A stretch of 64,000 bases of DNA, from positions 186,001 to 250,000 of the forward strand of contig CANDCH010000001.1 of NCBI GenBank assembly GCA_947383145.1, given 5' to 3'. The DNA comes from an uncultured bacterium (GTDB taxonomy: Bacteria > Bacillota > Clostridia > Oscillospirales > Oscillospiraceae). The translations under genes were made by a program, and so were the position numbers. The notes beneath the pieces are model-generated. The model had not been told where the DNA came from. It made no database searches and worked only from the letters and a program-made list of their open reading frames with translations. Positions 27,734-35,617 of this stretch are shown here, in pieces; positions within the stretch are counted from its first letter, which is position 1, and each line of letters opens with the position of its first letter.

Positions 27734-27780
27734 AAAAAGGGCTGACGAAAAACGGCGACTACGCCGTTTTTCGTCAGCCC
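27734..27780 (-). terminator. Intrinsic terminator of the TraB/GumN gene
   Basis: Perfect 19-bp stem (27739-27757 with 27762-27780), loop ACTA/TAGT, followed on the minus strand by TTTTT. It insulates the PTS operon from the upstream gene. Confidence 0.92.
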
Positions 27781-27806
27781 CCGCTGAATCGTTCAGGAAT
27801 CTCCGC

Positions 27807-29192
27807 TTATAGCTCCTCCACGGTATACCCCAGCGCCCGCAGGCCGCTGACGATGCCGCCCGGGTCCACCATGTGTCCCGCGCCCACGGCCAGGAAGAAG
27901 GTGTTCTCCCCCTCCCGCTCCAGCAGTCCGGCGGCATACTTGATCATGTTGGGGTCCCGGTCGGTAAACAGCCGGGCGTTCAGCTCGTCGGTGCTCTCCA
28001 GCACCGTGGCCTTATCGAAGCTTTCCCCAAACGCGGCCGCGTCGCCGGCTTTCCATGCCTCCATCATCGCGTCCATCTGCTTCTCCTGGAGCTCCGCAAG
28101 CTCTTGCAAAGCCTGCTTCTCCTCCTCGGTCAGCTCAGGGTTCTCGCCGCTCTGGGCCGCCAGGGCCATTGCCACATAGCTGGACAAATAGGCCTCCTGG
28201 TACTCGGGAGAGAGGGTATCGAAGATACCGCCCTGGAACGCGTAGGTCTCCACCGCGCCGATCTGCTTGCCCGCGTTGGCGGCCGCGGAATTCAAGTAGA
28301 GGTCAATGGCCATGGGCGCGCCGGTGGTGGTCTCGTCCTGGGTGGACAGGCTCATCAAAGTCGCGGCCAGCGCCCAGGGCTTGTAAGCGGCCACCGCCTC
28401 CTCGGGCATACCCAAGCCGGCAAAAACCTGCACCGTCGAGGCGTACAGCTCGGGGGAGATGTGGTCCTTCAGGGCGGTGCCGTCGGAATAGGTCTGCATC
28501 GCGGCAAACTCGGCGATCCCCGCCTGGTCGTTGAAGTCCAGCTCAAAGATGACCGTCTGGGCGGAGGCCAGGGCGGCGCGGAGGGACTTGTGGAAGGGGT
28601 AGACATTGCTGCGGTCCACGTGGGCGGTGCCCAGGAGATAAAGGGTGTTCTTCCCGTTTGTCGCCTTCCACAGCAAGCCCTGGGAGCCGGCGTCCGCCCC
28701 GTCGTACACCGCCAGCACCAGCCGCACGCTCATGACCATGGCCTCCTGGTAGGTGCAGGGCTGCTCCAGATTCAGGTCTCCGGCCTCATTGACACCCTTC
28801 ACCACCCCCAGCTGCTTGAGAAAGGGGATCACGCCCTCTTCAATACCCTCCAGCTTATAGTCGGCACAAACCTGGTAGAGGGCGTTCATCACACCGCCCC
28901 GGGTGGTATCGATGACCAGCGCGACGCCGTCCGCCTCCCGCTGCGGCAGGCCCAGCAGCGCCAGCTTATCAGAGACGATATCGGTCATGGCCGTGAGCTG
29001 ATCCTGGGTGATGGGGCTTTGGATGTATTTGCCGTAGCCGTCGTCCATCAGCCCCAGGGCGTAGGTGTCGGCCAAGTACTCATAGGTCCAGGGGGCGGGC
29101 TCCTGGGCCTTCTCCGGCTCCGCTGCCAGGGCGGGCATCCCCAGGCAGAGGACAAGGGCCAGGGTCAGGATCGCGGACAGCAGTTTTTTCAT
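27807..29192 (-). CDS. Secreted TraB/GumN-family protein
   Basis: This 461-residue protein has a Sec signal peptide (MKKLLSAILTLALVL, cleavage near ALAAEP). Residues about 35-190 resemble S-layer-homology-like or uncharacterised N-terminal segments. A TraB/GumN domain follows, with the hallmark motifs LYLLGTAHVDRSNVYP (about residue 200) and, at the end, FLAVGAGHMVDPGGIVSGLRALGYTV. The GTAH and GAGH pairs are the putative metal/protease-like active site of this Tiki-related superfamily. The biological role is unknown. AAGGAGG precedes the ATG. It is monocistronic with its own terminator. Confidence 0.85.
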   Translation of the reverse strand: MKKLLSAILTLALVLCLGMPALAAEPEKAQEPAPWTYEYLADTYALGLMDDGYGKYIQSPITQDQLTAMTDIVSDKLALLGLPQREADGVALVIDTTRGGVMNALYQVCADYKLEGIEEGVIPFLKQLGVVKGVNEAGDLNLEQPCTYQEAMVMSVRLVLAVYDGADAGSQGLLWKATNGKNTLYLLGTAHVDRSNVYPFHKSLRAALASAQTVIFELDFNDQAGIAEFAAMQTYSDGTALKDHISPELYASTVQVFAGLGMPEEAVAAYKPWALAATLMSLSTQDETTTGAPMAIDLYLNSAAANAGKQIGAVETYAFQGGIFDTLSPEYQEAYLSSYVAMALAAQSGENPELTEEEKQALQELAELQEKQMDAMMEAWKAGDAAAFGESFDKATVLESTDELNARLFTDRDPNMIKYAAGLLEREGENTFFLAVGAGHMVDPGGIVSGLRALGYTVEEL

Positions 29193-29893
29193 GTTGGGTT
29201 CCTCCTTAAAATGTGAAAATGGTTTGATGCCGTAGTGCTGTTAAGGGTGTCATCCCCGTAAATTATGAACCAAAAACCGCGGATTGTCAATCCGCGCACA
29301 GGCTTCGCCTGACAGCGGCCGCTTCCTTGCTGGCGGGCCGTTCCACAGGAGCCGCGGACGGTCCCAAAGGGAACGCCGCGCAAAACCTGTCATCAACATC
29401 GAAGGCGCAGTCACCGCCGTGGAGGATGGCCGGGCAGCGCCGGAGGACGGCAGGGCGGCGCCGTCCTTTATGTGGATGATGGCGGCGATACTGTCCATGA
29501 CTTCAATCAGGCGCGTTATTGAGAACGCGAACGGGAGCCGAAGCGTAACCGTCACTCTGTCTCGGATATCCTCCACGGCTCCGGCGGCGGATGGCGCGAA
29601 AGTTTCCCGTAACTTGACGTCACCAATCAGGGAACCGCTTGTGGGCGTGATCGACTGTCTGCCGGAAACGGAACAATCCCTGGAGATTGCCCGCCGGTTC
29701 CTGCCGGACCATACGGCAACTCCGGACGGTCTGCGGGACGTCCAACGGGCCAGGACAGAGTATGCGAGGAGCCAGACAGTGCCCCGCTGGAATTAAGCGC
29801 AAGGCCGGGGAAGCTACTCCCCGGCCTTCCTATTCCCCATCCAACAGCCGGTTAAGCATATCGGCCAGTGCCTTGTCGGGGGTCTCCGCGCTC

Positions 29894-30007
29894 ATGATAG
29901 GCGTCAACGACGAGTTCGGCCGCCCCGGCCCCACCGGGGCGCCGCAAGAGCAGTTCGGGCTGTGTGGGGGGCATATCGCCCAAGCCGTAAAGAGAATGTG
30001 TAAATAA
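29894..30007 (+). pseudogene. C-terminal fragment resembling a split transketolase subunit
   Basis: The 37 codons MIGVNDEFGRPGPTGA then EQFGLCGGHIAQAVKR match the C-terminal end of small transketolase C subunits, which typically read GVxDxFGxSG...LLExxGLTxxxIxxxVK. Nothing upstream continues the family and no ribosome site is present. It is a short relic, and the assignment rests on about 30 residues. Confidence 0.45.
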
Positions 30008-30264
30008 GCGAGCGTGGCCTTATTTGAAGCTGTATTTTCCGCCGAAATCAAACGTCGTTTTTTCGGACAGCATACAGGTGTATACGGTCCTAGCTACTGA
30101 TTCACTTGCCGGCTTGAAGCCAGCCAACCCCTGATTTATCGGTTCGTTTTAGATTTGAAGGGCGAAAACGGCAAGTATAATTATTCAAAGGCCCGCACCT
30201 TTACCCGCCGTTTTCTTACAGTCCCGGTTCGGTGAAGCTTTACAAAATCCACTGGCGCTGACAG

Positions 30265-30302
30265 CATCCGCATCCGTTCAGCAGGTTGAACGGATGCGGA
30301 TG
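30265..30302 (-). terminator. Perfect hairpin after the permuted GH3 gene
   Basis: 16-bp stem CATCCGCATCCGTTCA / TGAACGGATGCGGATG with a 6-base loop, 60 bases beyond the GH3 stop codon. There is no clear T-run on either strand, so it is a probable but unusual terminator. Confidence 0.55.
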
Positions 30303-30362
30303 TTCTGCCCGAAGCAGGCCGCAGCTACGCCGTACAGGTTGAGCTTCTTGAGCAGGTCGCGC

Positions 30363-33188
30363 TCAATGTCGTTCAGCCTCCGATTGAAGCCGCAGCATTC
30401 TCATATTTTTGTGCCGCCGGACGAAGTACCAGGCGCACAGGGCCAGCAGGCCCGCCACGGCGATGCCCGCGGGGATGTAGACCTGATAGGCCACGGGGAT
30501 GGAGCTCACCTCCTGGCCCACGCTGTTGGCGGAGGCGTACAGGATGTTGCGGCAGGCGGCGCGCAGGGCCTGCCGGCCGGCGGCGGTGCCGGTGGTCTCG
30601 CCGGTGGGGCTCTGGATGCCCATCAGGGAGAGGATCAGGTCGTTGCCCGCCCGGATGGCCCGGTCGATGTTCACGTAGGAGAGCTGGAGGATGCAGTCGG
30701 TGATGACGGCGCCCTCAAAGCCCCACTCCTCCCGGAGGACGGTGGTGAGCAGCTCGGGGCTCTCGGCGGCGTTCACCGCGCCCAGCCGGTTGAAGGAGGA
30801 CATGATGCCCCGGGCGCCGCCCTCCTTGACGGCCACCTCAAAGCCCTTCAGGTAGATCTCCCGCATGGCCTGCTCATTGAACCAGGTCAACAGGCCGCCG
30901 GCGTCCCGGTTGGTCTCCTGGTCGTTGACGGCGAAGTGCTTGCAATAGGTGGTGACCCCCTGGGACTGGATGCCCTGGGTCTCGGCGGCGGCCATTTTGC
31001 CGGAGTGGAGGCCGTCCTCGGAGTAGTACTCGTAGTTGCGGCCGGAGAAGGGAGAGCGGTGGATGTTCATGGCCGGGGCATACAGGGCGGCCACGTCCAT
31101 GGCGACGGCCTCCTTGGCGAAGGTCTCCCCCATGCGGACGGCCAGCCCGGTGTTCCAGGAGCAGGCCAGCACCGACTGAGCGCAGTACTGGTTGCCGGTG
31201 GTGTGGGCCATGATGTTGTTGACGCCGTTGGGGCCGTCCACCTCCACGTAGTTCAGCTTACCGATGGAGGGCACCGCCTGGGTGGTCCAGCCGCCGTTGG
31301 ACACCAGGTTCACCATCTCGTCCACGGAGAGCTGCTCCAGCAGCTGGTCCCACTTGGGGTCGTCGTAGGCAAGGCCCTTCACGTCCTCAATGGTCAGGCC
31401 GTGCTTGGCAATGACGATATCCGGGGCCCCATCGTTGTTGGGCACTGTGGTATCCTTCAGCGCGGCCGCCACGCCGTCGCCGGCGGCCCGGCTGGCGGGA
31501 GCCCGCCGGGTGGGGAAGGTGCCCGCCCAGTCGGCGCGGGAGACATAATTCTCGCACTCGCCGAAGGAGACCTCGTCGAACAGGTTCACGGCGGCAATGT
31601 GGTCGGAGGCGCGGGCCCCGGCGTTGGCGTCGTTGTAGATGATGTCGGCGGGGACGTTGACGGTGCGGCTGTCGATGACCTCATGGGAGTTGTCCATCAG
31701 CTTGATTTCATAGTCCCCCGCTTCCAGGACGTAAGCGCCGCCCCGAGCTTTGACGCCGGAGTAATCGTAGGAGGCCATGTCCTCCCTGGCGAAGGTCAGG
31801 GTGACGGTCTGGCTCTTGCCCGGCTCCAGGAGCCCGGTCTTGGCGAAGTCCGCCAGCACCACGTGGCTCTTCTCAATGCCTCCGGGGGTGTAGGGCGGGG
31901 TGTAGTAGGCCTGCACCACGGTCTTGCCCGCCGCGGAGCCGGTGTTGGTGACGGACACCTCCATGGTGATTGTATCGCCGCCGCCGTCAAAGGAGGCGAT
32001 CTCCTGGGTGAATTCGGTGTAGCTCAGGCCGTAGCCGAAGGGGTACTGGACCGTCTTTTCGTAATCAATGAACCCGTCCGCCGCCGCGGTCTCATAGTAG
32101 CGGTAGCCCACGTAGATGCCCTCGATGTAATCCACGTAGTGGTAGCAGTCCGGCTTGGCGTTGACGCCGCCGCCGCTGATGGGGTTGGTGTTGGTGTACT
32201 CCACGTTGGTGTAGTCGTAAGCCCCGATGCTGTAGTAGCTGGGGGCGGACTCCACCTCATAGGCGAAGGTGTCCGCCGTGCGGCCGGAGGGATTCACCGC
32301 GCCGGACAGCGCCTCGCCCACGGCGTTGGCCCCGGTGGAGCCCAGACAGCCGATCCACAGGGCGGCGTCGATCCCCTCGTCCTCCAGCCAGCCCAGCTCC
32401 ATGGCGTTGGTGGAGTTCACCAGCACGATGACGGTGCCGAAGTTCTCCTTCACCATGTTCAGAACCTCAATTTCCACATCCTGGAGCTCCAGGTAGTGCT
32501 TGCCCGCGTCGCCGCCCTGGACGTTGAAGCTGATGGCCTGGCCGGAGGAGCCGATCTCCGCCTCCCCCTGGGAGGGGGTCATGTCCATGGGCAGATCGCC
32601 GCCCTCGCCGCCCAGGCGGGAGATGACGAAAATTGCCACGTCGGAGTGGGCCTTGGCGTTTTGAAGCAGGCTGTCGGAGTACTCGCTGGCGGCGGGCTCG
32701 TTGATGTCGAAGTTGTTGCCGGTGAAGCCCACGCCGGTGCGCTCCACGAAGCGGCTGTCGTAGAAGTCCACCAGCTCCTGGTTCACGTCGAAGCCCGCGT
32801 TGGCCAAGCCCTGGGGCAGGGTGACGTTGTTGGAGCTGTCGCCGGAGCCGGACCCGGAGCCGCCGTACACGGTGTCCCGGGAGCCGTAGCCGAACAGGTT
32901 GACGGCGATGCCGCTTTGCAGGGGCAAGGCGCCGTTTTTGTTCTCCAGCAGGACGATGCCCTCGGCCTCCACCTCCTGGGTCATGGCGGCGGAGGCTTGA
33001 CGGGCGGCGTCCACCTCCTCGCCGGAAGGTCCGGCGGCGAAGAAGCTGTTGATCATGTCAAAGTTTTTGGGGACCAGGACACAGGCCGCGATGCCGATGA
33101 TGAGGGTCACCGCCGTGAGGACGCTCATCAGCGCCAGGGACAGCTTTCCCGGACGCTTGGGGGTTGCATTGGTTCCTTGCTTGCTCAT
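30363..33188 (-). CDS. Membrane-anchored, domain-permuted GH3 glycosidase
   Basis: This 941-residue GH3 enzyme has inverted domain order. After an N-terminal transmembrane segment (about residues 16-40) comes the alpha/beta sandwich domain normally at the C-terminus (GIVLLENKNGALPL about 88-101, NPSGRTADTF, YPFGYGLSYTEF), then a fibronectin-like domain (residues 405-500). The TIM barrel comes last (VDGPNGVNNIM, NIHRSPFSGRNYEYYSEDG, KHFAVNDQETNR). The nucleophile Asp is in AVITDCI at about residue 847. A second transmembrane segment and basic tail end the protein. This order is known from Ruminococcus and Butyrivibrio beta-glucosidases. AAGGAGG precedes the ATG. Confidence 0.9.
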   Translation of the reverse strand: MSKQGTNATPKRPGKLSLALMSVLTAVTLIIGIAACVLVPKNFDMINSFFAAGPSGEEVDAARQASAAMTQEVEAEGIVLLENKNGALPLQSGIAVNLFGYGSRDTVYGGSGSGSGDSSNNVTLPQGLANAGFDVNQELVDFYDSRFVERTGVGFTGNNFDINEPAASEYSDSLLQNAKAHSDVAIFVISRLGGEGGDLPMDMTPSQGEAEIGSSGQAISFNVQGGDAGKHYLELQDVEIEVLNMVKENFGTVIVLVNSTNAMELGWLEDEGIDAALWIGCLGSTGANAVGEALSGAVNPSGRTADTFAYEVESAPSYYSIGAYDYTNVEYTNTNPISGGGVNAKPDCYHYVDYIEGIYVGYRYYETAAADGFIDYEKTVQYPFGYGLSYTEFTQEIASFDGGGDTITMEVSVTNTGSAAGKTVVQAYYTPPYTPGGIEKSHVVLADFAKTGLLEPGKSQTVTLTFAREDMASYDYSGVKARGGAYVLEAGDYEIKLMDNSHEVIDSRTVNVPADIIYNDANAGARASDHIAAVNLFDEVSFGECENYVSRADWAGTFPTRRAPASRAAGDGVAAALKDTTVPNNDGAPDIVIAKHGLTIEDVKGLAYDDPKWDQLLEQLSVDEMVNLVSNGGWTTQAVPSIGKLNYVEVDGPNGVNNIMAHTTGNQYCAQSVLACSWNTGLAVRMGETFAKEAVAMDVAALYAPAMNIHRSPFSGRNYEYYSEDGLHSGKMAAAETQGIQSQGVTTYCKHFAVNDQETNRDAGGLLTWFNEQAMREIYLKGFEVAVKEGGARGIMSSFNRLGAVNAAESPELLTTVLREEWGFEGAVITDCILQLSYVNIDRAIRAGNDLILSLMGIQSPTGETTGTAAGRQALRAACRNILYASANSVGQEVSSIPVAYQVYIPAGIAVAGLLALCAWYFVRRHKNMRMLRLQSEAERH

Positions 33189-33237
33189 GGTTCTTCCTCC
33201 TTCACTGTTTTGGGGCTCGGTGACTGGAGGATAACAG

Positions 33238-33263
33238 ATTGCGCCGCCAAAAGGCGGCGCAAT
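33238..33263. repeat. Perfect 11-bp stem next to the LytTR-type repeats
   Basis: ATTGCGCCGCC / GGCGGCGCAAT with an AAAA (TTTT) loop lies directly between the direct repeats and the GH3 start. On the minus strand it is followed by CTGTTATCC, a possible -10. It could be an operator, or a terminator of transcripts coming from the XRE gene. Confidence 0.5.
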
Positions 33264-33293
33264 TGTCTAACTGGTTGTTTTGGATGTCTAACT
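33264..33293 (-). promoter_or_regulatory. Paired AGTTAGACA repeats, probable LytTR-type binding site
   Basis: Two identical 9-mers (TGTCTAACT on the plus strand, 33264-33272 and 33285-33293) are exactly 21 bp apart. That is a 9-bp repeat with a 12-bp spacer, the geometry of LytTR-domain regulators. They lie 76 bases upstream of the GH3 ATG. The same geometry and a related sequence occur at 63388-63417. Confidence 0.68.
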
Positions 33294-33312
33294 TGCAGCG
33301 GAGGAAGCGCCT

Positions 33313-33897
33313 CTACAGCTTCTCCCGAAACAGCCCGTGGCGGTTGCAGTACCAGTACAGGCAGCCGCCGCCCCAGGGATAGAACCGGGCCTCGGCGGGA
33401 CCCTCCGGGTAGAGCTTTACCAGATCAAAGCGCCCGGTGGATACATAGGCCATAAAGGAGATAAAGTGGTCCTTGCCCATGGGATGGGGGATGGAGAAAA
33501 AATATTCCCCGTCAAACCGCTCCCGGACCAGGCGGTGCTCCCCGTCCGGCTCCTCCGCCTCCAGCGGGGGCAGGGCGACGCCGCAGCAGGACACCACCGC
33601 CGCCCCGCCGGCGTGGATGACGTTGCCGCACACCGGGCACACGTACAGCGGGGAGCGCAGAAGATTGGCGGCGCGGTTGGAATTGACCACCTGCTCCCCG
33701 CTGAGCAGCTCGGGCACGGAGATCCGAAGGGCCCGGGCCAGCGGCTCCAGCAGGGCGATGTCGGGCAGGCCCCGGCCTGTCTCCCACTTGGAGACCGCCT
33801 TCCCGGTGACCCCGAGCCGTTCCGCCAGCTGTTCCTGGGTCATGCGGCGGGCGGCGCGCAGGCGCCTGACCGTCTCCCCGGTGATATAATTGTCCAT
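33313..33897 (-). CDS. XRE-family regulator with zinc-ribbon sensor domain
   Basis: In this 194-residue protein, residues 1-65 are an XRE HTH (TVRRLRAARRMTQEQLAERLGVTGKAVSKWETGRGLPD). Residues about 95-125 have CPVCGNVIHAGG and a following C-C pair (SCCG), like a desulfoferrodoxin or zinc-ribbon metal site, followed by a domain with HPMGKDHFISFMAY. The start MDNYITG at 33897 was chosen because AAAGGTTG lies upstream. The family occurs widely in Clostridia as a local or redox-responsive repressor. The target is not known. It lies upstream of the GH3 gene in the same orientation. Confidence 0.85.
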   Translation of the reverse strand: MDNYITGETVRRLRAARRMTQEQLAERLGVTGKAVSKWETGRGLPDIALLEPLARALRISVPELLSGEQVVNSNRAANLLRSPLYVCPVCGNVIHAGGAAVVSCCGVALPPLEAEEPDGEHRLVRERFDGEYFFSIPHPMGKDHFISFMAYVSTGRFDLVKLYPEGPAEARFYPWGGGCLYWYCNRHGLFREKL

Positions 33898-33993
33898 GTC
33901 GTTCACAACCTTTCCCCCACACCATACCATGGGGCGGGGGCCGCTGTCCACCTACGGGGCGTAGAGTGAGCGGCGCGCCCGCAGGCGCGCCGC

Positions 33994-34293
33994 CTAGCTC
34001 TCCTCCCGCTGCTTCCGCCGCTGGATCATTTTTCGGAAGCCCCCCGCGCCAAAGGAAAAAATGCGGTTGACCCGGCTGATGGTGGCGGAGCTGGCCCCGG
34101 TTTTCTCCAAAATCTCGGTGTAAACCAGGCCCTGGTCCAGCAGCAGCGCCACGTCATACCGCTGCTCCATGGCCCGCAGCTCTCCCACTGTGCACAGGTC
34201 GTCAAAAAAAGCGATGCACTCCTCCATGGTGTTCAGCGCGAGAATGCTCTCATACAGAGACATGCTCCGCTCCTTGTTGGTGGTTTTCGGCAT
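33994..34293 (-). CDS. TrpR-like protein of the YerC/YecD family
   Basis: This 99-residue helical protein has the TrpR-superfamily HTH: ELRAMEQRYDVALLLDQGLVYTEILEKTGASSATISRVNRIF. YerC/YecD family members are conserved in Firmicutes, usually as single-copy regulators of unclear target. The ATG at 34293 has GGGAGGG upstream, and the extension to 34308 is not needed. It has its own promoter (34332-34360). Confidence 0.88.
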   Translation of the reverse strand: MPKTTNKERSMSLYESILALNTMEECIAFFDDLCTVGELRAMEQRYDVALLLDQGLVYTEILEKTGASSATISRVNRIFSFGAGGFRKMIQRRKQREES

Positions 34294-34331
34294 ACCGCTC
34301 CCTCCCAATTTCTCAGCGATCAGTTCTTTTT

Positions 34332-34360
34332 ATTTTAGCACACAAAAGAGATAAAGTAAA
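34332..34360 (-). promoter_or_regulatory. Sigma-A promoter of the YerC-family gene
   Basis: Minus strand: -35 TTTACT (34355-34360), 17-bp spacer, -10 TAAAAT (34332-34337). Confidence 0.65.
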
Positions 34361-34413
34361 CAATAATTTTCACGGCGGCGCCGGCGCCGGCCCCGCGGGC
34401 AGGCTGCGGGGGG

Positions 34414-34442
34414 TTGTCTTTTCCCGGGAAAAGAGGTACAAT
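34414..34442 (+). promoter_or_regulatory. Promoter with palindromic operator in its spacer
   Basis: -35 TTGTCT (34414-34419), 17-bp spacer, -10 TACAAT (34437-34442). The 16-bp perfect palindrome CTTTTCCCGGGAAAAG (34418-34433) fills the spacer, which suggests repression of the downstream YheO-type regulator, possibly by itself. Confidence 0.7.
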
Positions 34443-34507
34443 AGGCGGCGGGCGGGGCTCCGTTCGAGGGCCCCCGCCCCAATATGCCGCGGGAGGCGAT
34501 GCCGGTC

Positions 34508-35143
34508 ATGACCCGAGAGGAAGCCTTTGAGTTTTTGGACCGCACCGCGCGGGGGATCGCCGAGATGTTCGGCTCCACCTGCGAGACGCTGGTTCACGAT
34601 ATGGGGGTGCCCACCCACCCCATTCTTTCCATCTACAACGGCCATGTGTCCGGCCGGGAGGTGGGCTCCACCATGGATATCATGGGCATCGGCCTGGAGC
34701 TGGACGAGCAGGCGGCCACCACGGACCAGGTGAACCTGGCCGCCGTCACCCCCGACGGGCGACAGACCAAATCCTCCACCTTCCACATGATTGGGGAGGG
34801 GTACAACCTGGCCCTGGGCATCAACTTTGACTACACCTCCCTGGTGTACGCCAACCGGGTGCTGTCGGATCTGATGCGGGCCCAGTCGGACCTGCGCTCC
34901 GCCCTGTGGCAGCCGGGGGACTCCCGGCAGCTTGCGGACCTGTTCGACCAGTGCGCGGCGGAGCTGGGCAAGCCGCCGGAGGCCTTCTCCAAGGGAGACC
35001 GGCTGAAGCTGATCGCCCTGCTGCGGGAGCGCAGCGCCTTTTCCTACCGCAAGTCGGTGCCCTATGTGGCGGGACGGCTGGGGGTGTCCCGGTACACCGT
35101 GTACAAGTATCTGGAGGAGGTCGGGGCGGACCGGCCGGAATAG
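34508..35143 (+). CDS. YheO/DauR-type PAS-HTH transcriptional regulator
   Basis: In this 211-residue protein, residues 1-110 are a YheO-like PAS domain (GSTCETLVHDM, GIGLELDEQ, NLALGINFDYTSL). Residues 150-210 form an HTH_22/DauR DNA-binding domain (FSYRKSVPYVAGRLGVSRYTVYKYLEEV). Family members regulate amino-acid catabolism, for example D-arginine in Pseudomonas. The ATG at 34508 is favoured because GGGAGG lies 11 bases upstream. Alternative ATGs are at 34499 and 34484. It may control the adjacent dipeptidase gene or itself. Confidence 0.82.
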   Translation: MTREEAFEFLDRTARGIAEMFGSTCETLVHDMGVPTHPILSIYNGHVSGREVGSTMDIMGIGLELDEQAATTDQVNLAAVTPDGRQTKSSTFHMIGEGYNLALGINFDYTSLVYANRVLSDLMRAQSDLRSALWQPGDSRQLADLFDQCAAELGKPPEAFSKGDRLKLIALLRERSAFSYRKSVPYVAGRLGVSRYTVYKYLEEVGADRPE

Positions 35144-35527
35144 GAGGAGAAATCAATGCCCTGCTATTTTATTGTGGATACTTGAGGAAGGACTGATTAA
35201 ATCGGCAAGAGCAGATTGCGAAGAAATTTTGCGCCAGAATGCGGCGCGATTTTGCAGGAATAATTGTGTTTATTTCAAGAAATTGCAACAAAATTATGGC
35301 GCAAAATTTCCGCAAGATGCCGCAGGCGCATTTATTCAGCGCTTCCTCAATATTGACGGGCGAACGGGGCGGGAGGCGTATGAGGAATACATCCAACAAG
35401 TAAAGCCCATTGGAGCGGTTAGACGCGCGCTTTTCCTCTGAGGCGTATCAAGCTATTATGTCAAAGCGGACAAGCGGCGTGGACAGCGGGGCTGTCATTG
35501 CGGAGGGCCTGGAATGACATATTTCCC
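35144..35527. repeat. Non-coding stretch with a dispersed repeat and a long inverted repeat
   Basis: No gene is seen. CTGATTAAATCGGCAAGA (35193-35210) matches the palindromic repeat at 19836-19853. Directly after it, GAAATTTTGCGCCA (35223-35236) and its exact inverse (35297-35310) enclose 60 bases, an AT-rich MITE-like structure. The rest (35311-35527) has protein-like patches (FIQRFLNIDGRTGREAY) without a start or a recognised family. Confidence 0.5.
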
Positions 35528-35556
35528 TTGTAATCGACGGAAAAAAGGGGTAGAAT
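35528..35556 (+). promoter_or_regulatory. Sigma-A promoter of the dipeptidase gene
   Basis: -35 TTGTAA (35528-35533), 17-bp spacer, -10 TAGAAT (35551-35556). The transcript would begin with a GCGGCGGGC / GCCCGCCGC hairpin (35575-35603). Confidence 0.7.
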
Positions 35557-35617
35557 AGACGACAACCAAAACCGGCGGCGGGCCCGTCTCAGAGCCCGCC
35601 GCGAAGGAGCATTACAT

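Larger units (their letters stand above)
29193..30362. other. About 1.2 kb without an intact gene, decayed DNA
   Basis: No convincing gene spans this stretch. It contains short protein-like pieces in changing frames (for example VLYVDDGGDTVHDFNQARY near 29460-29515 on the plus strand and PDKALADMLNRLLDGE at 29832-29880 on the minus strand), a hairpin at 29801-29828 (AAGGCCGGGG / CCCCGGCCTT), a transketolase-like fragment at 29894-30007 and a strong hairpin at 30265-30302. The patchy composition suggests accumulated deletions or remnants of a mobile element. Confidence 0.5.

Noticed and set aside
29284..29796. 170-codon plus-strand ORF
   Set aside because: It has no ribosome site, its composition is Arg/Ser/Ala-rich, and no family is recognised. 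It is treated as decayed DNA.
30294..33455. Very long plus-strand open frame opposite the GH3 gene (similar frames at 1581-2813, 5624-7720, 57491-59104 and 61356-63338)
   Set aside because: These frames mirror high-GC codon bias of the real genes. They are rich in His, Gly, Ala and Val, without ribosome sites or recognisable domains.
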